From contig UQZA01000025.1 of assembly GCA_900545515.1 (NCBI GenBank), positions 1 through 35,352 of the forward strand: a DNA stretch of 35,352 bases. The letters run 5' to 3'. This stretch comes from an uncultured Eubacteriales bacterium (lineage in GTDB: Bacteria > Bacillota > Clostridia > Oscillospirales > Oscillospiraceae). A program made the translations under genes and the position numbers. This document shows, one piece after another, positions 7,470 to 14,327 of this stretch (the first letter of the stretch is position 1; the number at the start of each line of letters is the position of its first letter). The notes beneath the pieces are model-generated. The model was not told the DNA's origin, ran no database searches, and saw nothing but the letters and a program-made list of their open reading frames with translations.

Positions 7470-10118
7470 TTACAGGCCAATCTGACCGGCCAGCTCGCTG
7501 AGTGCGTTGTCAAATTCCTGACCAGAGAAGCAGTAGCCCATCTCCGGGTGCTCCGCCCGCAGGCGTGCCACATCCTGAGACACGTCCCGGTTGCGCAGGA
7601 TGCAGTCAGCCATCAGCTCGGCCAGCTGAGCAAACTCCTTCTGGCCGAAGCCGAACCGGGTCATTTCGGAGACACCCATACGCAGTGCGCCGGAGGCGGT
7701 GAAGCCCTCTTCGTCGGGAGTGGCCTGGTAGTTGACAATGATATTATTCTGCTCCAGCCGCTGAGCCACTTGAGGACCGGTGCCATAACCCACGGAGACA
7801 ATGACCTGGTGGGTCTCGGTGTAATCTATGGCGGGGTCGCCGGCTACATCCAGGCCCTGTGCCTTCAGGCACTTGGCAAAATACTTGGCGTTTTCTACAA
7901 TGGCCTTCTGGTAGCTGTCCTTGAACTGGTTCATTTCATAGGCAGCCATCAGGAGGGCCAGCTGGGTGCCCAGATGGTGGTTGGAGACGCTGCCGGGGAA
8001 GACGCGGGATTCAATGGTCTCCCAGAGGCCGTACTTCAGGTCTTCCTTTTTGTAGTTGACGCCGATCACGCCCCGCTGGGGACCGAAGAAGGTCTTGTGA
8101 GTGGAGCCGGTGACAATTTCGGCGCCCTCTTCAAAGGGCTTCTGGAAGTGATCGCCCACGAGACCCAGGACATGGGCCATATCGTACATAATGGTGGTGG
8201 GGATCTTCTCCTGATCCACAAACTGCCGGATGGCGGCCACAGGCTCACGATGGAGCACCATGCTCTTGCCGAAGATGATGAGCTCCGGCCGGTACTGGGC
8301 GATGACCTTTTTGGTCTCCTCCACATCGATTTTGTAAATATTGTCCTTGCAGACGGGGAAGTTCACCACGGCGTGGCGCTCAGTCACGGGGTCAATGGCC
8401 ACATAATCGTGGAGAGCGCCCATGGGCTGTGCAGACAGGTGGCCGCCCTTGATGATGTGGTTGTTGAGGATATAGCCCAGACGCTTAGGGTCGTGCTTCC
8501 GGTCCAGCCGGTTCTTCCAGTCCATGAGGGCGGAGAAGGTGGCCATATTGGACATCTGGCCGCTGATGGCCCGGGTTTCCACCTCGGTGCAGCCCAGATA
8601 CTGACGCATCTGCTCCACCAGCAGCTGCTCCACCCGGTCAATGAACTCGGTGCCCTGATAATAGAAGACGTCTTTGTCGTAGAAGGATTTAATTTTTTTA
8701 TGCTCGGCGTACCGGAAAGCGGGATCAGAGGCACACAGCAGCTGTACGGCCCGGCTGGGGGTATTCTCCGAGGGAATCAGGTTGATGCACTGCTTCTGCC
8801 GCCACACATGGTTCTCGGCTGCCCGATGGAGCAGATCCGTTGCGTCGGCAACCCGGTTGCCGGTGCCGGTAGCGGTAGTCAGATGATCCAGGCCGTAGAG
8901 AATGGGCCGGGCATAGGGCGGGGTATCCACACGCATATGGTAGGGGGGAATCACTGCCTTGAGCCGCTTACCGCGGATGTCCACTTCCACCTGGTCGTCT
9001 TCCAGCACGTCGCTGTCAATGTAGCACAGTCCGATGGCCCGCTTGGCGGTTTCGTCCAGAATGACAGTTTGCAGGCCTTCCCCCTCGGCGCGGTAGTAAG
9101 GGACCATGGTGCCGCTGGTGACCCAGCCGATTTGGCGGTCGCCCCGGTAGACGGGCATACCGGCCCGCATCACGCCCCGGTCCAGCAGTGTGATGGGCTG
9201 AATGCGCCGGGGCAGGTCAGCCATGTCGGTGAAGTCCCGATTCATGACCCGGCGGAAGGCGGCATATTGCTGCTCCAGGGCAGCCCGGCCGATGTAGTCT
9301 CCCTTTTGGGGAGCAAAGCTGACAGCAAATTTGGCCAGGGGCACAGCAAAGATGGGCATGGGAGCACCCTCGGGGTCAGCACCCATTTCGTGACCGTACA
9401 GGGGCAGAGCGGCTTCCAGACGCAGAGTGTCCCGGGCGCCCAGTCCTGCGGGCTTTGCGCCCAGCTCCACCAGCCGGTTCCACAGCCAGGCAGCTTCGGC
9501 GCTTTCAATGTACACCTCGTAGCCCAGAGGCTCGCCAGTGTAGCCGGTCTTGGCTACCCGCACGGTGCGGCCCTCAAAGGTCAGGGTGTTCAAAGCGTTT
9601 TTCATGGGCTCCGTAATTGCCACGCCGCCGGAGAGAATCTGAAGCAGCTCTTTGCTCTTGGGGCCCTGGACGGCAATGGCAGCATATTTGGTTGTGATGT
9701 TGGTGAGGGTGCAGTCAAACTTCTGCCGGGCGGCCTCCAGGTGGGCCAGGTCTTTGTCGGTGTTGGCGGCGTTGACCACCAGCAGATACCGCTCTTCCTC
9801 AAAGCGGTACAGATATGCGTCATCCACGGCGCTGCCGTCGGGGGCGGGGATGATGCAGTATTGTGCCATGTTCAGGTCCAGCCCGGCCACATTGCTGGTG
9901 AGAACATGCTGCAAAAAGGCCAGCCGGTCCGGTCCTTCCACCAGCAGCCGGCCCATGTGGGACACATCGAATAGGCTGCAGGCGTGACGTGTATACAGGT
10001 GCTCGGATACAATGCCGCTGGGATACTGGATGGGCATTTCCCAGCCCCCGAAATCTACCATGGTGGCGCCGGCCTGCACATGGACGTCGTAGAGCTGGGT
10101 GCGTTTGAGTTCGCTCAT
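7470..10118 (-). CDS. GcvT-serine hydroxymethyltransferase fusion protein
   Basis: A single 882-codon frame encodes two enzymes. Residues 1-405 are a complete T protein (DFGGWEMPIQYPSGI, LFDVSHMGRL, TGYTGEPLGYEVY, GLGARDTLRLEAALPLYG). After a short linker around 405-430, residues ~430-882 form a PLP fold-type I serine hydroxymethyltransferase: INLIPSENTPS (445-455), YDMAHVLGL with the PLP aspartate at 646, and GSTHKTFFGP with the predicted PLP lysine K675. The SHMT half is divergent. The usual TTTTHKTLRGPRGG reads GSTHKTFFGPQRG, and the GGHLTHG region reads GGHLSAQP. GcvT makes 5,10-methylene-THF from glycine and SHMT uses it to make serine from a second glycine, so the fusion would couple glycine cleavage to serine formation. 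It is the first gene after the glycine riboswitch. No frameshift or sequence break is seen at the junction. Confidence 0.93.
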   Translation of the reverse strand: MSELKRTQLYDVHVQAGATMVDFGGWEMPIQYPSGIVSEHLYTRHACSLFDVSHMGRLLVEGPDRLAFLQHVLTSNVAGLDLNMAQYCIIPAPDGSAVDDAYLYRFEEERYLLVVNAANTDKDLAHLEAARQKFDCTLTNITTKYAAIAVQGPKSKELLQILSGGVAITEPMKNALNTLTFEGRTVRVAKTGYTGEPLGYEVYIESAEAAWLWNRLVELGAKPAGLGARDTLRLEAALPLYGHEMGADPEGAPMPIFAVPLAKFAVSFAPQKGDYIGRAALEQQYAAFRRVMNRDFTDMADLPRRIQPITLLDRGVMRAGMPVYRGDRQIGWVTSGTMVPYYRAEGEGLQTVILDETAKRAIGLCYIDSDVLEDDQVEVDIRGKRLKAVIPPYHMRVDTPPYARPILYGLDHLTTATGTGNRVADATDLLHRAAENHVWRQKQCINLIPSENTPSRAVQLLCASDPAFRYAEHKKIKSFYDKDVFYYQGTEFIDRVEQLLVEQMRQYLGCTEVETRAISGQMSNMATFSALMDWKNRLDRKHDPKRLGYILNNHIIKGGHLSAQPMGALHDYVAIDPVTERHAVVNFPVCKDNIYKIDVEETKKVIAQYRPELIIFGKSMVLHREPVAAIRQFVDQEKIPTTIMYDMAHVLGLVGDHFQKPFEEGAEIVTGSTHKTFFGPQRGVIGVNYKKEDLKYGLWETIESRVFPGSVSNHHLGTQLALLMAAYEMNQFKDSYQKAIVENAKYFAKCLKAQGLDVAGDPAIDYTETHQVIVSVGYGTGPQVAQRLEQNNIIVNYQATPDEEGFTASGALRMGVSEMTRFGFGQKEFAQLAELMADCILRNRDVSQDVARLRAEHPEMGYCFSGQEFDNALSELAGQIGL

Positions 10119-10169
10119 GAAATGATCCTCCTTCTTTTTTATGGCAGCATAAGAGCTTGTTCAGAAAGG

Positions 10170-10207
10170 AAAAAAGGCACAAAGCACCCCGACAGATACT
10201 TTGCGCC
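10170..10207 (-). terminator. Intrinsic terminator of the glycine riboswitch
   Basis: On the minus strand, GGCGCAAAG (10207-10199) pairs with CTTTGTGCC (10184-10176) with one G-U pair, followed by six T residues (10175-10170). It lies directly after the second aptamer and about 50 nt before the ATG at 10118. This is the expected expression platform: glycine binding should prevent termination. Confidence 0.85.
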
Positions 10208-10395
10208 TCCGTTCTGATACCTGAGAGATTCCCTGGCGGCATGGCCATCAGGTTGCACCTTCGGCGCGCGAAAACCGCGCTTTTCGGAGCATCGTCATGG
10301 CCCGATCCTTTTGCCTGAGAGCTTTTGCATTCCCCTTCGGCTCCGCCCACAACCGGGCGAACTCTCCCGGGCCACTCATCCGATACCGATATTCG
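10208..10395 (-). ncRNA. Tandem glycine riboswitch (two aptamers)
   Basis: Read on the minus strand, aptamer 1 runs from GGATGAGTGG and GGGAGAGTTCGCCC through GCCGAAGGGG to CTCTCAGGCAAAAGGA. Aptamer 2 then shows GCCGAAGGTGCAACC and AATCTCTCAGGTATCAGAAC. The paired GCCGAAGG...CTCTCAGG cores, arranged twice, are the hallmark of the gcvT-type tandem riboswitch. A terminator follows. It sits between a strong promoter and the GcvT-SHMT fusion gene and so controls the whole gcv-lplA operon as a glycine-ON switch. The exact 5' boundary is approximate. Confidence 0.95.
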
Positions 10396-10442
10396 GTTGC
10401 AAAAGCGGGGAAGTACCGGATTTTCCCTCCACTTCCAAGGGT

Positions 10443-10472
10443 AGATTACCATAGCGGAAAGGGGATTGTCAA
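10443..10472 (-). promoter_or_regulatory. Promoter of the glycine cleavage operon
   Basis: On the minus strand a perfect -35 TTGACA (10472-10467), an 18-nt spacer and a -10 TAATCT (10448-10443) lie just upstream of the riboswitch. The stretch 10473-10691 upstream of it holds no gene I can support. Confidence 0.85.
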
Positions 10473-10691
10473 GTGGAATTTAAAAAAGTCAGGTCTGCCG
10501 GAGGGAAGACGGTACAGGAGTCCCTGAAGAGCGGACACAACGGACGCCGCGTCTGGAACAAAACTGCACCTTGCCGCGCCAGTGCATAGTTTTCGGCGTT
10601 CCTGGCCTTTGGTTGTACGCACGTGCCTCTGGGGAAAGCGCGCAGCGCCATGGGGTTTCATCACCGCCCTCCGGAAAATGATGAGATTCTG

Positions 10692-10832
10692 TTATAGATC
10701 GTCGGCATCCTGGACCGGAACCTCGTCCGGGTCGGCAGGAACGCCGGTCCAGCTGCCCTGAGGATCGGTTTTGGCTGCTTGGAAGTTCGCCAGGGGATCC
10801 GTTTGAACAGGCTGCTTTCTGTGCTTGGTCAT
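10692..10832 (-). CDS. Small conserved-type protein ending DADDL, 46 aa
   Basis: The ATG at 10832 is preferred to one at 10842, because the GGAGGT site is 10 nt upstream of the former and abuts the latter. The 46-aa product (starting MTKHRKQPVQTDPLANFQ) ends with DPQGSWTGVPADPD then EVPVQDADDL. From memory, small acidic proteins with a DPxGSxTGxP...PVQDADDL tail recur in Clostridia, but I know of no function. No signal peptide or membrane segment is seen. It lies 45 nt after another tiny gene on the same strand and is probably co-transcribed with it. Confidence 0.75.
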   Translation of the reverse strand: MTKHRKQPVQTDPLANFQAAKTDPQGSWTGVPADPDEVPVQDADDL

Positions 10833-10877
10833 GGGGTTTCATACCTCCTGTGTGCAGTTGATTTTTCAGGGAGAAGC

Positions 10878-11048
10878 TCAGTCATCGCCACGCAGGAGAT
10901 TTTCCGCGTAGTCCTTCAAGCTTTCCAGGGAGTTGACGCCCTGGGCGCGGGTTTCCATTTGCTCCCGGATATAGTCGGGCAGGGTGTCAAAATATGCCTG
11001 AGCCTCCGGCTCATCTGCCAGCAGAGCATACATATCAGGGTACTTCAA
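10878..11048 (-). CDS. Small hypothetical protein, 56 aa
   Basis: The frame is open from 11096, but a GAGG site at 11060-11057 fits a TTG start at 11048 with 8-nt spacing and gives a protein beginning (M)KYPDMYALLADEPEAQA. An ATG two codons upstream (11054) is too close to the site. The 56-aa product is acidic and predicted helical (AYFDTLPDYIREQMETRAQG, then SLESLKDYAENLLRGDD). The Y-F-D-x-L-P-x-Y pattern looks like a small conserved Clostridia family of unknown function. It is the first gene of a two-gene unit with 10692-10832. Confidence 0.75.
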   Translation of the reverse strand: MKYPDMYALLADEPEAQAYFDTLPDYIREQMETRAQGVNSLESLKDYAENLLRGDD

Positions 11049-11066
11049 AGTCATCACCTCAGGCCT

Positions 11067-11095
11067 AGTATACCCGAAGACAAACGAAAGTTGCA
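11067..11095 (-). promoter_or_regulatory. Possible promoter of the two small genes
   Basis: On the minus strand a good -10 TATACT (11072-11067) has a weak TGCAAC (-35 position) 17 nt upstream. The inferred leader would be only about 15 nt. Confidence 0.45.
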
Positions 11096-11161
11096 TTTGT
11101 GCCGGGATATCTGGGTTACCGGAAATTTTTTGAGCAATTTTCCAGAAACTAAAAAAAAGGC

Positions 11162-11190
11162 TTGCTTTTTTGCGCCCCCTGTGCTATGAT
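11162..11190 (+). promoter_or_regulatory. Promoter of tRNA-Arg
   Basis: A -35 TTGCTT (11162-11167), a 17-nt spacer and a -10 TATGAT (11185-11190) lie 23 nt upstream of the tRNA. The core GTGCTATGATATCC is shared with the tRNA-Pro promoter near 30480. Confidence 0.85.
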
Positions 11191-11213
11191 ATCCAGGCAC
11201 TTGAGGTGCGCAT

Positions 11214-11290
11214 GCGCCAGTAGCTCAGCTGGATAGAGTGACTGACTACGAATCAGTAGGTCGGGGGTTCGAGTCCCTTCTGGCGTACCA
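11214..11290 (+). tRNA. tRNA-Arg (anticodon ACG)
   Basis: A 77-nt tRNA with D-arm AGCTCAGCTGGATAGAGT, anticodon stem ACTGA/TCAGT around loop CTACGAA (anticodon ACG, probably edited to ICG), T-loop TTCGAGT and an encoded CCA. The acceptor stem GCGCCAG/CTGGCGT has a terminal G-U pair. Confidence 0.97.
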
Positions 11291-11335
11291 ATTAGGGTAC
11301 ATGCCCCATGGGGGCATGTACCCTAATTTATTTTT
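11291..11335 (+). terminator. Terminator of tRNA-Arg
   Basis: A perfect 17-bp stem (11291-11307 with 11311-11327) with a 3-nt loop starts at the first base after the tRNA CCA, followed by a T-rich run to 11335. Its right arm is shared with the repeat unit described next. Confidence 0.8.
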
Positions 11336-11423
11336 ACGCCAGAAGGGACTCGAAAGGCCGGCCCGGCGTAAGCCGGGTAACAAACAGTCCGGTGGACTGT
11401 TTGTTAGGCCGTGGGAGAGTCCC
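11303..11423 (+). repeat. tRNA-associated palindromic repeat, copy 1
   Basis: A 121-bp unit made of stem-loops: CCCGGC/GCCGGG around GTAA and AACAAACAGTCC/GGACTGTTTGTT around GGT. It also contains an exact inverted copy of 20 nt of the tRNA-Arg 3' end (11335-11354 is the reverse complement of 11268-11287). A 158-bp period separates it from copy 2. A hairpin AAAGCTTGC/GCAAGCTTT lies between the copies. Confidence 0.85.
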
Positions 11424-11460
11424 AAAGCTTGCGAAGCAAGCTTTCCAGTGAGATGGAATA

Positions 11461-11580
11461 GCCCCATGGGGGCATGTACCCTAATTTATTTTGCGCCGGA
11501 AGGGACTCGAAAGGCCGGCCCGGCGTAAGCCGGGTAATAAACAGTCCGGTGGACTGTTTGTTAAGCCGTGGGAGAGTCCC
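11461..11580 (+). repeat. tRNA-associated palindromic repeat, copy 2
   Basis: About 95% identical to copy 1 by eye. It lacks one or two bases near the tRNA-like segment, which here reads GCGCCGGAAGGGACTCGAA and so no longer matches the tRNA exactly. The divergence suggests the duplication is not recent, or that copy 2 came from another tRNA locus. Confidence 0.85.
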
Positions 11581-11649
11581 CAAACTATAAGACATCATAC
11601 CCGACTTCGCATAACACGCAATATCCTGTAGGGAACGGCCTTGACCGTT

Positions 11650-11831
11650 CGTTTTGTAATGGGTTCTTTTGATATCAATTGGCATGGGGAGTCCTTTCTC
11701 CCAGAAAACCTGCGGATGCAGGCCATGGAACGGGTTGAAATACCCACGAGTCGGTCACTGTAATGCTCCTTGGGAGATAAGTCAGGTTATGGTCTTTGGC
11801 GCTGTTGCCGCAACCGGCAGCGCTCTGTGCG
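11650..11831 (+). ncRNA. Cobalamin riboswitch
   Basis: The core matches a B12 aptamer: a GGGTTGAAATACCC hairpin, then GTCGGTCACTGT (GGTCACTG at 11753-11760), then the B12-box-like GGGAGATAAGTCAGG (AAGTCAGG at 11779-11786). An intrinsic terminator and a cobamide salvage operon follow. Cobalamin binding should reduce expression of the downstream genes. The 5' boundary and the promoter are not clear. A small hairpin GAACGG/CCGTTC lies just upstream near 11632-11650. Confidence 0.88.
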
Positions 11832-11859
11832 TCCGCGCCCGTAAGGGTGCGGATTTTTT
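11832..11859 (+). terminator. Terminator of the cobalamin riboswitch
   Basis: TCCGCGCCC (11832-11840) pairs with GGGTGCGGA (11845-11853) around a GTAA loop, followed by six T residues (11854-11859). The next gene starts 12 nt later, so this is the regulatory terminator of the riboswitch. Confidence 0.85.
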
Positions 11860-11871
11860 ATGGAGGATGCA

Positions 11872-12642
11872 ATGAAGAGAGAGGCGCTGGCAAGTAGGCT
11901 GCACTTGTCTACCATTGGTTCAGATAGCCGAACGGTGGCGGTGCAATATGGCTTGGGACTGGAAATTGCTACATTCTGCACAGCCGCGAATTTGGATCAG
12001 GACGCGGCATGGCGCAGGGCCACCGTGTTAAAGGACATGTCTGGACTGGGAAGCTTTTGGTTTCACGCCCCCTTTGCAGAGCTGTCTCCTGCATCCATTG
12101 ATCCAAAGGTTCGGGCGGTGACGGCGCTGCGCTACCGGCAGGCAGTGGAGATGGCAACCTCTCTGGGCATTTCCAGGCTGGTGATCCACAGCGGATTCAT
12201 TCCTCTGGTGTATTTTCCGGAGTGGTTTGTGGAGCAGTCTGTGGTGTTCTGGAGAGAGTTTCTGAGGGAAATACCAGCGGGAATCACCATCGCCCTGGAA
12301 AACGTGATGGAGCCGGGGCCGGAGATGCTGGTGGAAATTGTCCGGCAGGTGGAGGACCCCCGTCTGGGTCTGTGCCTGGATGTGGGGCACGCCAATAGCC
12401 GGGTTTCCGAGACGCCCCCCTTGGATTGGATTAGCCCTATGGCCCCCTATCTGCGCCATGTGCACCTGCATAACAACGACGGAGATATGGATTTACATCA
12501 AAGCTTGGGAGAGGGGAGCGTTCCTATGGAGGCGGTGCTGGACACGGTTCTGACTGACTGCCCCCAGGCTACGTTTACCATTGAAAATCTGCTCTGTTCC
12601 CCCTCTGTCTCCTGGCTGGAACAGCGGGGCTATCTCGTTTAG
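11872..12642 (+). CDS. cbiR: AP-endonuclease-2/xylose-isomerase-like TIM barrel, probable CbiR cobamide hydrolase
   Basis: The product is 256 aa from the ATG at 11872, which has GGAGG 5-6 nt upstream. The ATG at 11860 lies before that site. The protein has the metal-binding pattern of the AP endonuclease family 2 superfamily: Glu in TIALENVMEP, Asp/His in LCLDVGHANS, His in RHVHLHNNDG and Glu in FTIENLLC. Fold alone gives only a sugar-phosphate-isomerase-like annotation. Its place as first gene of a B12-riboswitch operon with cobT, cobU, cobS and a cobC-like gene points to CbiR, a member of this superfamily described in Akkermansia that opens cobamides so that the lower ligand can be exchanged. 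The call rests on context, since no catalytic residue separates CbiR from relatives by eye. Confidence 0.72.
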   Translation: MKREALASRLHLSTIGSDSRTVAVQYGLGLEIATFCTAANLDQDAAWRRATVLKDMSGLGSFWFHAPFAELSPASIDPKVRAVTALRYRQAVEMATSLGISRLVIHSGFIPLVYFPEWFVEQSVVFWREFLREIPAGITIALENVMEPGPEMLVEIVRQVEDPRLGLCLDVGHANSRVSETPPLDWISPMAPYLRHVHLHNNDGDMDLHQSLGEGSVPMEAVLDTVLTDCPQATFTIENLLCSPSVSWLEQRGYLV

Positions 12643-12675
12643 GGACGGTAATATGACATCATTGGAGGAAAAACG

Positions 12676-13779
12676 ATGACTTTGAAAGAGCTGCAAAAAA
12701 TTTTGACGTCCATTGCACCGGCAGACCGGGAGGCCATGGACCGGGCGAAAAAGCGTCAGGCGGAGCTTGCGAAGCCCCCGGGGAGCCTGGGAAAGCTGGA
12801 GGACATGTCCATTCGACTGGCAGGCATCACTGGCCAGGTGCGCAATCAGCTGGAAAGCTGTCGCATCTTGGTCTTCGCAGCGGACAACGGCGTCATTGCA
12901 GAGGGCGTCTCTTCATCACCGGAATCCGTGACCCTGAGTCAAGCGGTGAACATGACCCGGCATATTACCGGCATGTCCGCCCTGGCCAGGTACTTTGGAA
13001 ATTCTGTGGTGGTGGCGGATGTGGGAATCAACGCCGAAGTGCGGTGCCCTGCTATCCTGAACCGGAAGATTCGCCGTTCCACCCGCAATCTGGCCAAAGA
13101 ACCGGCCCTTACCCGCCAGGAGGTACTGGATGCCATGGGAGTGGGTCTGGAGCTGGCGGGCCAGGCCAAGGAGGAGGGAGTCCAGGCCATTGGCGTTGGG
13201 GAGATGGGCATCGGCAACACCACCACCTCCTCGGCTGTTCTGGCCGCCCTCACCGGGGCCGCTGTGGAGCAGGTGACAGGCCGAGGCGGCGGCCTTACGG
13301 ATCAAGGCTTTGCCACGAAAAAGCGGGTGATTGAGAGCGCCCTGGCGCTGCACAGGCCGGATCCGGAGGATCCCCTGGACGTTTTGAGTAAGGTGGGCGG
13401 TCTGGACCTGGCTGCCATGACCGGAGCCTTTTTGGGCTGCGCCTTACACCGGATTCCCGGGGTGGTGGATGGCTTTATTTCCATCGTGGCGGCGCTGTGT
13501 GCCTGCCGTCTGTGCCCCCATGTACGGGAGTATCTCTTCCTGTCCCACGCTTCCTATGAGGTGGGCTATCAGCTGGCAGCCCGGGAGCTGGGGCTGGACG
13601 CCTGCCTGCTTTTGGAAATGCGGCTGGGAGAGGGGAGCGGCTGCCCCCTGGCGTTCCAGATTTTGAAGGGGGCTTGCGCAGTGATGTGCGGCATGGGAAC
13701 CTTTCAGGAAGCGGCCATCGATGACGATTACTTAGAGGAAATCCGGGCTGCCGATTCCTACACCGTGGTTTTGCCATGA
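12676..13779 (+). CDS. cobT: Nicotinate-nucleotide--dimethylbenzimidazole phosphoribosyltransferase
   Basis: This 367-aa enzyme makes alpha-ribazole phosphate, the activated lower ligand, from a benzimidazole-type base and nicotinate mononucleotide. Family marks are KPPGSLGKLE near residue 35, FAADNGV near 68, GVGEMGIGNTTTSSA around 173-187, GRGGGLTDQG around 202 and LEMRLGEGSG, with the predicted catalytic glutamate at 319. The length is normal. A GGAGG site precedes the ATG, 33 nt after the CbiR-like gene. It overlaps cobU as ATGA (13776-13779). It should be repressed by cobalamin through the riboswitch. Confidence 0.96.
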   Translation: MTLKELQKILTSIAPADREAMDRAKKRQAELAKPPGSLGKLEDMSIRLAGITGQVRNQLESCRILVFAADNGVIAEGVSSSPESVTLSQAVNMTRHITGMSALARYFGNSVVVADVGINAEVRCPAILNRKIRRSTRNLAKEPALTRQEVLDAMGVGLELAGQAKEEGVQAIGVGEMGIGNTTTSSAVLAALTGAAVEQVTGRGGGLTDQGFATKKRVIESALALHRPDPEDPLDVLSKVGGLDLAAMTGAFLGCALHRIPGVVDGFISIVAALCACRLCPHVREYLFLSHASYEVGYQLAARELGLDACLLLEMRLGEGSGCPLAFQILKGACAVMCGMGTFQEAAIDDDYLEEIRAADSYTVVLP

Positions 13780-14327
13780 GAATTTTACTCTTAGGCGGCA
13801 GCAAAAGCGGCAAAAGCGGACTGGCACAGCGCCTGGCCCGGGACCTGTCCGAAGGAAATTCCCTGTACTATTGGGCCACCATGGAACCCACGGATGAAGA
13901 GGATCGGGCCCGCATCCGGCGCCACCTGGCAGACCGGGCGGGCTGGGGATTTCAGACGGTGGAGCGGGGGCGGGACCTTCCGGGCGCGCTGCACCGGCTG
14001 GACTCCAAGGGAAGTGTGCTTCTGGACAGTGTGACCGCGCTGCTGGCCAATGAAATGTTTGACTCCAAGGTGCATGATGGGGCGCCGGCGGTAGTGACCC
14101 GGGACCTGCTCCGCCTGAGCGGTTCCGTGGCCAATCTGGTCTGCGTTTGCGATGACGTCTTCCGGGATGCCGGGCGGTATGATCCGGTGACGGAGCAATA
14201 CCGCCGGGGTCTGGCCCAAATCTGCCGGGCCTTGGCAGCGGAGTTTGACGTGACCTGTGAAGTGATGCTGGGCATGCCAAAGGCATACCGGGGGGAAAAC
14301 TGGCTGAGAAAGGCGGGGCTCCTATGA
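13776..14327 (+). CDS. cobU: Adenosylcobinamide kinase / adenosylcobinamide-phosphate guanylyltransferase (divergent)
   Basis: The 183-aa product has a P-loop GGSKSGKS at residues 7-14 and RIRRHLADRAGWGFQTVE around 47-64. That segment matches the CobU stretch carrying the histidine that is guanylylated in the second reaction. CobU phosphorylates adenosylcobinamide and then activates it with GTP. The usual NEVGxGIVP segment is replaced here by CVCDDVFRDAGRYDP, which is unusual. A second, shorter CobU-like protein three genes on (15075-15443) keeps that segment. The start overlaps the cobT stop and the end overlaps the cobS start, both as ATGA. Confidence 0.88.
   Translation: MRILLLGGSKSGKSGLAQRLARDLSEGNSLYYWATMEPTDEEDRARIRRHLADRAGWGFQTVERGRDLPGALHRLDSKGSVLLDSVTALLANEMFDSKVHDGAPAVVTRDLLRLSGSVANLVCVCDDVFRDAGRYDPVTEQYRRGLAQICRALAAEFDVTCEVMLGMPKAYRGENWLRKAGLL

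Noticed and set aside
7455..9974. An 839-codon open frame on the plus strand opposite the GcvT-SHMT gene
   Set aside because: It is a shadow: the minus strand holds unmistakable GcvT and SHMT motifs, and the antisense frame stays open because GC-rich third positions avoid stops. Its translation has no recognisable domain.
10446..10664. Minus-strand 72-codon frame with GTG start after GGAGGGCG
   Set aside because: It runs through the glycine-operon promoter, has a low-complexity Arg/Pro-rich translation and no recognisable features.
11214..11354. Integrative-element attachment site at tRNA-Arg
   Set aside because: The 20-nt tRNA match downstream is inverted and no integrase gene is nearby. 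A real att duplication would be in direct orientation.
11291..11580. CRISPR array
   Set aside because: Only two long, non-identical repeat units made of palindromes, with no spacer-repeat regularity and no cas genes.
11238..11685. ORFs across tRNA-Arg and the palindromic repeats
   Set aside because: They translate the tRNA T-arm (RRDSNPRPTDS-type peptide) and the hairpins. No Shine-Dalgarno or domain is present.
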